NCBI GenBank assembly: GCA_019359095.1
Contig: JAHHHZ010000009.1
Location: 1-34,190 of the forward strand
DNA: 34,190 nt
Reading direction: 5' to 3'
From: Pleurocapsa minor HA4230-MV1
GTDB taxonomy: Bacteria; Cyanobacteriota; Cyanobacteriia; Cyanobacteriales; Xenococcaceae
A model generated the notes under the pieces. That model saw only the letters and a program-made list of their open reading frames with translations. It searched no databases and was not told where the DNA came from. A program made the translations under genes and the position numbers. Positions 23,381 through 33,932 of this stretch are shown one piece after another. The number at the start of each line of letters is the position of its first letter. The stretch's first letter is position 1.

Positions 23381-25003
23381 CTAAGGTAGTTGAGGCGCAT
23401 TTAAGGCGATCGCATCCTGCAACAATGAAGTTGTCCCAGAGATAAAATTGTATCGATCACCTGCTCGATCGATCTGCTGTTGCACAATTATCGGTAATGC
23501 TTCGCGGGCTTTTGATGCTATTTCTACAGTTTTTAGATCGTAGGTGTTGGTCGCTAATTTAGGATATAAACCAATCCCTATAACTGGTAGTAGTAAACAG
23601 GTAGCAATTAAAATTTCGCGAGGTTGAGCATCAAGTTGCCAGTTGTCTAATTTTAGCTTGGGGTTACTTTCGCCATAAAACACCTGACGTAACATTGATA
23701 GTAGATAGATTGGCGTGATAATTAAACCTACGGCGGTTAAGAAAATAATTATTGTCTTAAAAGTTTGGCTATAGACATCACTGGTGGCAATTCCCAGAAA
23801 TATGGTTAATTCTCCCACAAAGCCACTCATTCCAGGTAAGGCCAAAGAAGCCATCGCTCCTGTGGTAAACATGGCGAATGTTTTAGGCATTGACTTTGCC
23901 ATTCCTCCCATCTCGTCCATCATCAAAGTATGGGTGCGATCGTAAGTAGCACCTGAGAGAAAGAATAAAGCAGCAGCAATTAAACCATGAGAGAGCATCT
24001 GTAACATTGCGCCGTTTAATCCTAAGTCGGTAAAGGAGGCAATACCAATCAAGACGAAACCCATGTGGGAAATCGAAGAGGAGGCTAATCTGCGTTTGAG
24101 GTTTGTTTGTCCAAAAGCGGTGAAAGCTCCGTAGACAATGTTAATTACGCCTAAGATGACTAACAGTGGGGCAAACTTAATATGAGCAGCAGGTAGAATC
24201 TCAATATTGAAGCGTATTAAGGCATATCCACCCATTTTTAAGAGTACACCAGCCAAGATCATTGATATTGGTGCAGAAGCTTGACTATGAGCATCAGGAA
24301 GCCAGGTATGAAGAGGAAATATTGGGAGCTTGACGCCGAAAGCAATTAAAAAACCAGCATAAGCCAACAAGCTCAAAGATAGGGGGTAATCTTTTAAAGC
24401 TAGCTCAGTCAGATTGAAGGTAATATTGTCGCCATAAAAAGCCAGAGCTAAACCTGAGACTAAGATAAAGATCGATGCTAAAGCTGTATAGAGAATAAAT
24501 TTAGTCGCTGCATAAAGACGCTTTTCACCACCCCAAATTGAAATCAACAGATATACAGGTACTAGTTCTATTTCCCACATGAGGAAAAAGAGCATTAAGT
24601 CTTGAGCAGCAAATACGCCAATTTGCGCGCTATACAAAACTAGGACTAGGAAGTAATAAAGCTTTGGTTTATGGTCTACTTTCCAAGAAGCCAAAATCGC
24701 TAGGGTAGTAATCAAACCAGATAGTAAAATCAATGGCATCGATAGACCATCAACCCCTACAGACCAATTTAAACCCAGTTGAGGTATCCAAGAGTAGGTT
24801 TCTTGCAGCTGCATTCCCGTAGTGCTGAAACTGTAATGCTCCCAAAATCCGTAAACCATTAAGCTTAGGTTCGCCAAACCGACATATAGGGCATACCATC
24901 TAACAGTTTTGCCATCTTTATCGGGGAGCAAAGGAATCGCAGCGGAGGCAATTAAAGGTAGGGCAATGATGGCAGTTAACCAAGGCATTTGAATACTTTC
25001 CAT
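23381..25003 (-). CDS. ndhD: NDH-1 subunit NdhD
   Basis: This 540-aa thylakoid membrane protein is an antiporter-like proton-pumping subunit of the NDH-1 complex (cyclic electron flow and respiration). About 14 hydrophobic spans are visible. Conserved features are [17 protein letters not shown] (acidic residue in TM5), [19 protein letters not shown] and [14 protein letters not shown]. Length and motifs fit NdhD1 or NdhD2, the forms in respiratory/cyclic NDH-1, rather than the CO2-uptake NdhD3/D4, but I cannot settle which. It stands alone instead of beside ndhF, followed by a clear terminator. The ATG at 25003 is used; Met6 at 24988 is a possible alternative. Confidence 0.95.
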   Translation of the reverse strand: MESIQMPWLTAIIALPLIASAAIPLLPDKDGKTVRWYALYVGLANLSLMVYGFWEHYSFSTTGMQLQETYSWIPQLGLNWSVGVDGLSMPLILLSGLITTLAILASWKVDHKPKLYYFLVLVLYSAQIGVFAAQDLMLFFLMWEIELVPVYLLISIWGGEKRLYAATKFILYTALASIFILVSGLALAFYGDNITFNLTELALKDYPLSLSLLAYAGFLIAFGVKLPIFPLHTWLPDAHSQASAPISMILAGVLLKMGGYALIRFNIEILPAAHIKFAPLLVILGVINIVYGAFTAFGQTNLKRRLASSSISHMGFVLIGIASFTDLGLNGAMLQMLSHGLIAAALFFLSGATYDRTHTLMMDEMGGMAKSMPKTFAMFTTGAMASLALPGMSGFVGELTIFLGIATSDVYSQTFKTIIIFLTAVGLIITPIYLLSMLRQVFYGESNPKLKLDNWQLDAQPREILIATCLLLPVIGIGLYPKLATNTYDLKTVEIASKAREALPIIVQQQIDRAGDRYNFISGTTSLLQDAIALNAPQLP

Positions 25004-25159
25004 AGTTCTTTAGGCATTCATACTTATTCTCTCTCGTTCAATTGTATTAAGTTTTGTTAAAAAATGCCAATAATTCAGATCACAATCTAAAAAATGTGAT
25101 GGGAAAGCCAAATTTATAGTGGTGTGTTTTACTGGGATGCGTTGTTTAGCAGCTGGTTT

Positions 25160-27397
25160 ATGACTCGCACTAACTGGATAATTATTGGGCTAGCGTACAT
25201 TATCGGCTTATTGTCAACTAATTTAATTATTGATTCGACTTCTGGTTTAGTTTTCAAACGGTTGGTGATTGTGTCGGTAATCTTGCTCACATTAGCCGTG
25301 TTTATGGCGAACTGTAGCAAAATTAAAGCTCGTGTTTGGTTTTTGGCTTGCATCGTGGCGATCTTTGCCGTAGTTTATTTCCAGTTAAGGATTCCGCAAC
25401 CGCAGTACAACGATATTAGCTATCAGATTAGTAAAAGCGATCGCGAAGCTTACCCGAAGGGTAATCGCCTATTAGTTAATGTCACAGGGACAGTTTTAAA
25501 CGAACTAAGATTGAACGAGAACCAGCGTCTGAAGTTTTGGCTTAAAGTAGCTCAAATTGATGGTGAAACTGTTTCAGGGAAGCTTTATGCAACTTTGCCT
25601 TTGCTACAAGGAACGGGTATTTATCCAGGACAACAGTTAAGCTTAACGGGATTTCTCTATTTACCCCCACCAGCGACTAATGCTAATGACTTTGATTTTA
25701 AACAGTATTTAGCTCGTCAGGGAATATTTGCAGGTATCCAGGGGACAAAAGCCCAGGTTGAGCAGAAAGAACTTGCATGGGGTTGGTGGAGACTGCGACA
25801 GCGCATTGTGCGGAGCCATTTACAGGGGTTGGGTAGTCCTGTAGGGCAATTAGTTAGTTCAATTGTTTTGGGGAGTAAAGCGGTCGATTTGCCGAGGGAT
25901 ATTCGCGATCGCTTTATTGTCGCAGGATTAGCTCATGTGCTTGCTGCATCTGGCTTTCAAACATCTCTATTGTTAGGCTTAATTTTGAAATTAACCGAAC
26001 GAATTACTGCGAAATCTCGCTTAGCGATGGGAATCGGGACGCTAATTATTTATTTGGGCTTAACAGGAATTCAGGCTTCAGTATTGCGCGCTTGTTTGAT
26101 GGGAATTGCCGTCTTGCTGGCAGTAACGATGGAGACTAAAGTTAAACCATTAGGATCTCTGTTCTTGGCAGCAGTAATTATTTTACTATTTGATCCTTTA
26201 TTGATTAACGATTTGGGCTTTAAACTTAGTTTTTTGGCAACTTTAGGCTTGATTGTCACTCTCCCAAAACTCGAGGCAAAATTAGACTGGCTACCGATTA
26301 CTATTGCCTCTTTAGTTGCTGTGCCTCTTGCTGCATCAATCTGGGTATTGCCGTTACTCTGCTATGAATTTAATACTCTAGCTACCTACAGTATTGTGGT
26401 GAATATTCTCTGCACTCCTCTGATTACCATAATTAGCTTGGGAGGCATGATCAGTGCGATGGCAGCTTTAATTATACCTGCTGCTGGTAGTGCGATCGCC
26501 TCTTGCTTGTTTTATCCTACAACGTTGTTGATTGGCATTGCTGAATTCTCTAGTAGCTTACCAGGAAGTACTTGGGCGGTGGGACAAATTCCTCTGGGGA
26601 TGCTATTAGCCATCTATGGACTATTTATTTTAATCTGGTTTAGTAAATGGTGGCAAAGACGCTGGTGGCTGGGGTTAATCTTGCCCATAGTCGTTATTAT
26701 CTCCACAACGATCTACAATTCAGCTCAAGTTCAGATCGCTGTTTTAGCTACTCAGCAATCACCGATAATTGTGGTTCAAGATCAAAGTAAAGTGATCTTA
26801 ATTAATAGCGGTCAAAATAACCAGGCTAAATACAACCTATTACCTTTCTTGGCACAACAAGGAATTAACACCATCGATTATGGACTGGCATATGACAATA
26901 GTTCCAATTCCTCTACAGAATGGTTGGCAATCAGTCAGCGTGTCCGAACCAAGGCTATTTTTGCCTCAGAATCACATAATTTACCCGCCATCAAAACTGC
27001 ACTCAATGGCACATTTCCCGAAATTATGACTAAATCTGCTCGTCTGACGATGGATAAAGATTTAAACCTGATTAATATTCAAATAGCGGACTATAGCTGG
27101 TTAATTATTGGCAAACCAGCAAACACAGACAATGTAAACCAGAAAATTGAAGCTTACATCAAACAACATCATCTAGCATCCCAACAGTTAGTCATCTTGT
27201 TTTCAGGAAATATTGCATCCAGATGGCTCGAACTATTACAGCCGAAAATGGCGATCGCATCTAACGACCAGATTACTCATGATCTTAAACAAATACTACA
27301 ACAAAAACAGATTGAATTCCACAACACCGCAGTAGAATCAGTAATTCGCTGGACTCCCAAGCGAGGAATAATTCAAGCACACAATCAATTGAACTAA
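25160..27397 (+). CDS. comEC: ComEC/Rec2 competence DNA-channel protein
   Basis: This 745-aa inner-membrane protein is predicted to pass single-stranded DNA into the cytoplasm during natural transformation. N-terminal spans precede a soluble OB-like region (about 60-215), then the competence domain with AGLAHVLAASGFQTSLLLG (about residue 255) and a group of helices. A C-terminal soluble part (about 525-745) occupies the place of the metallo-beta-lactamase domain, but the HxHxDH motif is absent: after VILINSGQNNQ the region reads TIDYGLAYDNSS. The ORF is open to a GTG at 25124, but ATG 25160 gives the natural start before the first span. An embedded palindromic element (25437-25469) is translated in frame. 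Confidence 0.9.
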   Translation: MTRTNWIIIGLAYIIGLLSTNLIIDSTSGLVFKRLVIVSVILLTLAVFMANCSKIKARVWFLACIVAIFAVVYFQLRIPQPQYNDISYQISKSDREAYPKGNRLLVNVTGTVLNELRLNENQRLKFWLKVAQIDGETVSGKLYATLPLLQGTGIYPGQQLSLTGFLYLPPPATNANDFDFKQYLARQGIFAGIQGTKAQVEQKELAWGWWRLRQRIVRSHLQGLGSPVGQLVSSIVLGSKAVDLPRDIRDRFIVAGLAHVLAASGFQTSLLLGLILKLTERITAKSRLAMGIGTLIIYLGLTGIQASVLRACLMGIAVLLAVTMETKVKPLGSLFLAAVIILLFDPLLINDLGFKLSFLATLGLIVTLPKLEAKLDWLPITIASLVAVPLAASIWVLPLLCYEFNTLATYSIVVNILCTPLITIISLGGMISAMAALIIPAAGSAIASCLFYPTTLLIGIAEFSSSLPGSTWAVGQIPLGMLLAIYGLFILIWFSKWWQRRWWLGLILPIVVIISTTIYNSAQVQIAVLATQQSPIIVVQDQSKVILINSGQNNQAKYNLLPFLAQQGINTIDYGLAYDNSSNSSTEWLAISQRVRTKAIFASESHNLPAIKTALNGTFPEIMTKSARLTMDKDLNLINIQIADYSWLIIGKPANTDNVNQKIEAYIKQHHLASQQLVILFSGNIASRWLELLQPKMAIASNDQITHDLKQILQQKQIEFHNTAVESVIRWTPKRGIIQAHNQLN
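25437..25469. repeat. Palindromic element translated inside comEC
   Basis: A 33-base element with rims GCGAT and ATCGC and inner palindrome TTACCC gaa GGGTAA (25450-25464) lies in phase with comEC, encoding SDREAYPKGNR without a stop. It is of the same class as the copies at 3845 and 17911. Confidence 0.6.
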
Positions 27398-27571
27398 GAC
27401 ATTTAATAGCTCTTAGCTTGGTTAATCAATGGGAATCGATTTTTAACCAGGGTCTAAAACCCAATTAGCTAAAAGCTTTTGATAATTTTTAATAATTATT
27501 AGCCATTTTGTACCAAACCTCAGTAAAATGACTCTGTGCTTTAGATCACCCCAAAATAAATTTTTGGATTT

Positions 27572-27658
27572 GGAGAGGTGGCAGAGCGGTTGAATGCGGT
27601 AGTCTCGAAAACTATTTTAGGGTCAAACTTAACGGGGGTTCGAATCCCCCCCTCTCCG
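27572..27658 (+). tRNA. tRNA-Ser (anticodon CGA)
   Basis: The 87-base sequence folds with acceptor stem GGAGAGG/CCTCTCC, a D arm, an anticodon loop CTCGAAA giving anticodon CGA, a long variable arm typical of class II tRNA, and a T arm GGGGGTTCGAATCCCCC. Discriminator base is G. The CCA end is not encoded. Confidence 0.97.
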
Positions 27659-27694
27659 TACATGTAAAAAGTATTATGTCAAAAGCATTTTTAG

Positions 27695-28531
27695 TTAACT
27701 ATGTCTTAATAACCAAAATGCTGTAGTTGTCATCTCTGAATCATCAGGCTGAATTAAGAGAAAATGTAATCCTTTACTAGCCTGTTTATTCTGTTCATAC
27801 TTTCTGGCAATTTCTTCAGCTTGTTGAGATTCAAAAGTATTAAATACCCAACGATCTACTAAGCCAGTCTCTAAAATAAAACCTCCTGACTTACCAACTT
27901 CAGTCGGAATATAGTTAATAAAAGCGGGGATTTGTTGCTCAATCCAACGAGCAAGCTGCATTGATTTTTTTCCGCCATAAACTACTATCCCAGGAATAAA
28001 AATATCGGAGGGAAGATTTAAGTTGATTGGATAAAATTCGCGAGGAATGCTGTTAATAGGAATTGGGCGATCGCTAAATAAATCAATAATTTGTCCCGCA
28101 GCTATATTAGCAATTTGCCACTTATCACCCCAAAGATTTTCAGGTAGTGCTTGGGGAGGCGCTTTTTCTAGTAGAATGGGATTATAGTTGGGTCGATCTT
28201 GATATTTTTCCTTTAATACCTGTTTTAATGCCTGAGTATTTCTGGTAGCTTCAACTTTAATGTCTAACTTTTCAGCGACGACAGATATTAAACCAAGGGA
28301 TTGAGGGCGAAATATTTGAATTTTGTCGGGTAGTTTTCCTGCTGCTGCAAGCAATATCTGCTGTTCTAACCAATTAGCATTGGCATCTTTTGATAAACAT
28401 TGCGCTGTATAAATTGGTTGTATTGTCTGAATGTTCAGCTCGATATTGGAACTGCATATTACTAATTCCCATTGTCGCTCATTTCCTAATGGCGATGGAT
28501 GATGATAAAAATCAGCTTGCCAGATATTCAT
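27695..28531 (-). CDS. Tab2/Atab2-family RNA-binding protein
   Basis: This 278-aa protein matches the cyanobacterial/plant Tab2-Atab2 family (once DUF1092). Plant and algal members act in translation and assembly of photosystem I and II proteins. Signatures are IWQADFYHHP at the N-terminus, IQIFRPQSLGLI, and the C-terminal VDRWVFNTF and KGLHFLLIQPDDSEM...FWLLR. It is soluble with no membrane span. Its start codon overlaps the menE stop (TAATG at 28531-28533), which couples translation. Whether the cyanobacterial protein acts on psa mRNA is inferred from the family. Confidence 0.9.
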   Translation of the reverse strand: MNIWQADFYHHPSPLGNERQWELVICSSNIELNIQTIQPIYTAQCLSKDANANWLEQQILLAAAGKLPDKIQIFRPQSLGLISVVAEKLDIKVEATRNTQALKQVLKEKYQDRPNYNPILLEKAPPQALPENLWGDKWQIANIAAGQIIDLFSDRPIPINSIPREFYPINLNLPSDIFIPGIVVYGGKKSMQLARWIEQQIPAFINYIPTEVGKSGGFILETGLVDRWVFNTFESQQAEEIARKYEQNKQASKGLHFLLIQPDDSEMTTTAFWLLRHS

Positions 28532-30030
28532 TATTTACTATTAATAATCTCAATTGCGATCGCTTTTAATTGCTGATAATTAACTTTACCTCGATCATTG
28601 CGAGGAATTCTATCGACTTCAAGCCAATATTTTGGTTGTTTATATTTAGCTAATTGCGATTTAATTTGTTGTTTAATTAAGTTTAAGTTTAAAGTTAAAT
28701 TGTCTGCTGGTTTGAGAGGGACATATACCGCCGTAACTGCCTCTCCCCATTTTTGATCTTGAATGCCAACTACGCAGACATCTTGAACTAACTTAGTTGA
28801 GTAAATTGTGGCTTCTACTTCAGCAGGAAAAACCTTTTCGCCTCCTGTAATTATCTTCTGACTGTTTCTACCTAGTAAATGTAAATAACCATCACCATCA
28901 AAGTAACCGAGATCATCAGTGGTAAATACTTGTGATGAGTGAAATAGCTGGGGATAATAGCCCAAACACAAAGCAGCAGTGTTAATCTGAATTAAACCAA
29001 TTTGCTGCTCGATAGGTTTTGTTGGCTCAACAGACAATTCGCCTGCACGATTGGCTAATTGAGTACTATCTATCTTTACCCGTGCATGGGGTAAAACTTG
29101 ACCACTACTGTTATTGCCAGATAAAAAATCTTGAGGCTTTAGTGCCACAACTCCAGAGGCAGTTTCGGTCATTCCATAAGTAAGAGCGATAGGAATATTA
29201 TATTCCCTAGCGGTATTTAACAGCGATCGCTTTGGTGGTGCGCCACCAACTAAAACTGTTTTAAATTTTTTTAAGCAACTAGGCGTAGAGTTAAGTAAAA
29301 ACTGTAGTTGGGTAGGTACTAAAGAGATAAAATAATCTGCTTGATTGAGGTTGATTAACTCAGTGACAATTAATTGATACGGACAGATAATTAAATTACC
29401 TTGAGTTAAAAGCGATCGCATTAGCTGCATTAAACCACTTACATGATAGAGCGGCAAAGTACAAACTGAATTAATCTTTTGGCACTGAAAGAAGTCTTTA
29501 AAGCCGTTGACTGATGCTGTCAAAGTACCCCAACTGTGCATCGCAAATTTAATTTTGCCTGAACTACCGCCAGTGGGAATCATGATCGGTGAGTGAGGGA
29601 TAAATTTAGTAAATTTAGAGTTAGTAATTAAATCTGGCGCATTCTGTGGCGTTAATTTTAGTTTGGTAATCAAAGACTTAATTGTGTCGTCGCCTAAGAT
29701 TAAATCAGGCTGAACTAAATTTAGTACCTGCTGCCATTCCTGTATTTGCCAAGCAGGATCGCAGAGGAATAAATTTACCTCCGTGATTACCCCAGCTAGA
29801 AGAGCAGCTATAAAATTAATTGGTTTGGTTTCAACCAGAAAAATAGCTGGTTGATCCGAACATTCAGTTATCAAAGCAGATATTTGCGCCAATTTAGCAT
29901 CAATTAGCTGTTCAAATTGTCGATTATTATACCCATCATCATTTAATTCTCGATCGCTATTGTTCTCATAACACCATAACCAATCTTGATTATTCAATGA
30001 TTTTAAATAGTTTAATAAATCATAGTTCAT
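28531..30030 (-). CDS. menE: O-succinylbenzoate--CoA ligase
   Basis: This 499-aa acyl-adenylating enzyme activates O-succinylbenzoate with CoA in phylloquinone (vitamin K1) synthesis, needed for photosystem I. The ATP-binding P-loop PTGGSSGKIKF is near residue 150, followed by SWGTLTASVNGFKDFF. Other motifs are ALTYGMTETASG, GRNSQKIITGGEKVFPAEVE and the catalytic Lys region NDRGKVNYQQL. The assignment is made over other acyl-CoA ligases on overall pattern, size and context; that substrate call is a little less sure than the family. The ATG at 30030 is used. Its stop overlaps the tab2 start. Confidence 0.88.
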   Translation of the reverse strand: MNYDLLNYLKSLNNQDWLWCYENNSDRELNDDGYNNRQFEQLIDAKLAQISALITECSDQPAIFLVETKPINFIAALLAGVITEVNLFLCDPAWQIQEWQQVLNLVQPDLILGDDTIKSLITKLKLTPQNAPDLITNSKFTKFIPHSPIMIPTGGSSGKIKFAMHSWGTLTASVNGFKDFFQCQKINSVCTLPLYHVSGLMQLMRSLLTQGNLIICPYQLIVTELINLNQADYFISLVPTQLQFLLNSTPSCLKKFKTVLVGGAPPKRSLLNTAREYNIPIALTYGMTETASGVVALKPQDFLSGNNSSGQVLPHARVKIDSTQLANRAGELSVEPTKPIEQQIGLIQINTAALCLGYYPQLFHSSQVFTTDDLGYFDGDGYLHLLGRNSQKIITGGEKVFPAEVEATIYSTKLVQDVCVVGIQDQKWGEAVTAVYVPLKPADNLTLNLNLIKQQIKSQLAKYKQPKYWLEVDRIPRNDRGKVNYQQLKAIAIEIINSK

Positions 30031-30249
30031 GTTCTGAGTTGAATAATTTAAAGCAAAATAATAGGTTATTAAACAAATGTATGTTTAGTTACCGAAAATT
30101 CTATTACGAGTAAGCAACTATATAATCCATACAAACACTGACAATTTATTAATTTATGGTCAAGAAAGTTATGTAGAAAAACCAATGGCAAACTAATTAA
30201 TTTAGTTCACAATTAAATCAATAGTCAACTAATAGTATGGTTTAAAACT

Positions 30250-30381
30250 ATGTTTGAGCGTGCTACTGCTTTTTCAGCAATTTTTATTTTTATTGTATTT
30301 GGTATTGTTGGCTTAAAATATCTCAACTTTATGGAAGCGAACAATCCAGGTAGCTCAATTTCAGCAACTAGCTCAAAATAA
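30250..30381 (+). CDS. Possible 43-aa single-span membrane protein
   Basis: A 44-codon frame (ATG 30250 to TAA 30379) encodes MFERATAFSAIFIFIVFGI, then VGLKYLNFMEANN and a polar Ser-rich tail. The hydrophobic run (about residues 8-25) would form one membrane span. It lies on the plus strand between menE and frmA, both minus. No good ribosome site is visible. Size and layout are like the small subunits of photosynthetic complexes, but it matches none I know (not psb, pet or ndh small subunits I can recall). The rest of 30031-30432 shows nothing coding; it includes the menE promoter region. Confidence 0.4.
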   Translation: MFERATAFSAIFIFIVFGIVGLKYLNFMEANNPGSSISATSSK

Positions 30382-30432
30382 TCTACCTAACTTATGAATT
30401 TGACTTGTAAAAGTTGAATGTAAAAGTTTAAT

Positions 30433-31566
<1,134 letters not shown>

Positions 31567-31753
31567 TTAGTGATTTCTACCATTAAGAAAATCTTAGCTT
31601 AATTCAAGATCGAGGAACTATTTCAAGTTTTTAATAAACTTTGCAGCATGTAAATAAGTAAACAATTTCTTAGTTAAATATAAAAGTAATGCTTTGTAAT
31701 TAGTTATGAGTATTACTAAACAAAATTATTTAGATAAATAATCAAGATCCAAT

Positions 31754-32782
31754 ATGTCAGCTTTTTCTCAGTCAGCAAAAAACAGTCAAGATTCCCAAGC
31801 AACAAGATTAAAAATTGATTATCTGTTAGATTTTAAAGCAGTTGAAAAAGATGATATTCAGGATGTAATTAACGGTTTAACTCAAAAGCAAAAATCTCTT
31901 CCCGCTCGTTATTTTTATGATAGTAAAGGCTCTCAATTATTTGAAAAAATATGTCAGTTACAAGAATATTATCCAACTCGCACCGAAGCTAGTATTCTTC
32001 AGCAATACGCCACAGAAATTGTCCATCAGACTCAAGCAGTTGAGTTAGTTGAATTAGGTAGTGGCAGCTCCACTAAAACACGCTATTTATTTGATGCTTA
32101 TCAAACATTAAATATTCCTTTATACTATACCCCTGTTGATGTTAGTGACAGCATACTTAAAGTAAGTGCTAATAAATTATTAGCTGATTACCCTCAACTT
32201 AAAATAGAAGGGAAAGTAGCAACTTATAGCCAAGCATTAAAACAGCTAAAAAATAGCTTTTTAGGTAAAAGAATAATTATCTTTTTAGGTAGTAGCATTG
32301 GTAATTTTAATTCCCCAAAATGCGATCGCTTTATCAATCAAGTAACATCAGCATTAAATCCTGGAGATTATTTTTTACTCGGTATCGACTTACAAAAACC
32401 TGTCGAAATATTAGAAGCAGCCTACAATGATTCCCAAGGAGTTACCGCAGCCTTTAATCTCAATATGTTGCAACACCTCAATCATCGTTTTGCTGGCAAC
32501 TTTAATCTCGATTTATTTAAACATCAAGCTATTTATAATCAAACCGAACATCAAATTGAAATGTATTTAATTAGTCAGCAAGAACAAACTGTCACTTTAG
32601 CGAATCTAAATTTAACTATTGAACTAAAAAAAACAGAAAAAATCCTGACCGAAATCTCTCGCAAATTCAACCTAGAAAAAATGGCAAAATATTTAAGCGA
32701 TCGCAATTTAAATTTAATTAAAACCTACACCGATGCTCAACAATGGTTTGGTTTATTACTGGTTCAATTGCCATCCGCATAG
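31754..32782 (+). CDS. egtD: L-histidine N-alpha-methyltransferase (EgtD)
   Basis: This 342-aa enzyme trimethylates histidine to hercynine, the first step of ergothioneine synthesis. SAM-binding motifs are VELGSGSSTKTR (about 99-110) and FLGSSIGNF (about 177-185), where the Asn also contacts histidine. The histidine-carboxylate contacts in known EgtD (Glu282 and Ser284 of the mycobacterial enzyme) correspond to TEISRKF near residue 300. The segment GVTAAFNLNMLQHLN is typical. Neither egtB nor other egt genes lie nearby. It is divergent from frmA, another thiol-linked enzyme, but the link is only positional. Confidence 0.93.
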   Translation: MSAFSQSAKNSQDSQATRLKIDYLLDFKAVEKDDIQDVINGLTQKQKSLPARYFYDSKGSQLFEKICQLQEYYPTRTEASILQQYATEIVHQTQAVELVELGSGSSTKTRYLFDAYQTLNIPLYYTPVDVSDSILKVSANKLLADYPQLKIEGKVATYSQALKQLKNSFLGKRIIIFLGSSIGNFNSPKCDRFINQVTSALNPGDYFLLGIDLQKPVEILEAAYNDSQGVTAAFNLNMLQHLNHRFAGNFNLDLFKHQAIYNQTEHQIEMYLISQQEQTVTLANLNLTIELKKTEKILTEISRKFNLEKMAKYLSDRNLNLIKTYTDAQQWFGLLLVQLPSA

Positions 32783-32931
32783 AAATAGCCTGGTAATAAT
32801 TTAGAATCGAACAATCAACTTGTATGGCGATCGCATTTTAATTTACTATGAGTTAAATAGTTAAAAACTATCAGCCCGTATAATTCTATAGGTTGAAATT
32901 TAACCCTAGACATGCAAACGATAGTAAAGCA

Positions 32932-33004
32932 TGAGCGCGGAGGGATTTGAACCCCCGACCTATAGAACCGGAATCTATTGCTCTATCCCCTGAGCCACGC
33001 GCCC
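32932..33004 (-). tRNA. tRNA-Arg (anticodon CCG)
   Basis: On the minus strand the 73-base sequence has acceptor stem GGGCGCG/CGCGCTC (one G-T wobble), D arm GCTCAGGGGATAGAGC, anticodon stem ATAGA/TCTAT with loop TTCCGGT giving anticodon CCG, and T arm GGGGGTTCAAATCCCTC. Discriminator A. CCA is not encoded. Confidence 0.97.
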
Positions 33005-33128
33005 GCAAACAGTATCAATAAAATTTTACTGTTTCATTTTTCATCATACAGTAAGCGAAAGGTAACTTGCTCCATCTTAATAATTAATCAATTACTTTAG
33101 ATAGACCTCTTGCCTGAACAAAGATAAA

Positions 33129-33932
33129 CTAAAGCAATTCTGATGAAGCATCCTCTTTTGAAATATACTCACTATATAGCTGTATTAATCTAAATCGTTT
33201 AGCTTCAGGTTTCCAGTTTTGCTCTTGGCAAATAAGAGCAGTCAGATGAGTAATAGAGAAGAAAATAGCTACAATGACCAGAATATAGCTATGTAGGGCG
33301 TACATATGCTGCAAAGTGATGCTGTTAATCCCATCTCCACCTGACAAGAGATCTCGCAGGCTTGAACCCACCAGAGGAATCGATGCAACTATGCCTAGTT
33401 CGATTTTAAAACGCCAGAAACTGGTTTGTTCCCAATTTAAAATAATCGCTGTCCAACTAAGACCAATAGCAGTGAGGGCTAGACAGATACTGCTAATCCA
33501 AGCAGTTAACCAAGACAGTAAAAATTGTCGCCCTAAAAACATGACCACGATTTGAACCAAAGCTAAGACAATCAAACTATGACCAGCAAGATTATGTAAA
33601 CTCAGAATAAGTGAGCCATTGGTCACTTCATTCACAATCATGCTCAAAGATTTGTAAGCTCCAAGTGCCGTAGGCTGATAATAGAACGCGAGCAAAATAC
33701 CCGTAAAAGCTGCGATCGCACAAAGGGTAAGTTCTGCTACCGCTAAAAATGTAGCCGTTCGTTGAAGGATATAGCGATATTGAACGAGTTTCATAAACTG
33801 GATGATAGTTGTAACTGCGGTTGAGGGGATGATAAAGTTGAACAAATTTTGCAGTTTTTTCAGCAGTCGATTAACAACCATAATAGTCCCCACATAAGCG
33901 ACAAAATATAATAAACGCCAGCGAAAAATCAC
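33129..33932 (-). CDS. Divergent cytochrome b6-like membrane protein
   Basis: This is a 267-aa relative of cytochrome b6 (b/b6 N-terminal domain). Matching segments are AFYYQPTALGAYKSL, SLILSLHNLAG, LNWEQTSFWRFKIELG, ASIPLVGSSLRDLLSGGD and YALHSYILVI. Haem ligands in helix D are intact (His214, His229, 15 apart). In helix B the first is present (His113) but the second, 14 residues on, is Gln127 instead of His; His118 is near but out of register. The bH-type site therefore seems to lack one ligand. The GTG start at 33932 is provisional, because the frame stays open upstream to an amber codon at 34086-34088, with sequence such as FPAEWSEYQDWLRD that looks coded. The partner Rieske or subunit IV genes are not seen. 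Confidence 0.8.
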   Translation of the reverse strand: MIFRWRLLYFVAYVGTIMVVNRLLKKLQNLFNFIIPSTAVTTIIQFMKLVQYRYILQRTATFLAVAELTLCAIAAFTGILLAFYYQPTALGAYKSLSMIVNEVTNGSLILSLHNLAGHSLIVLALVQIVVMFLGRQFLLSWLTAWISSICLALTAIGLSWTAIILNWEQTSFWRFKIELGIVASIPLVGSSLRDLLSGGDGINSITLQHMYALHSYILVIVAIFFSITHLTALICQEQNWKPEAKRFRLIQLYSEYISKEDASSELL

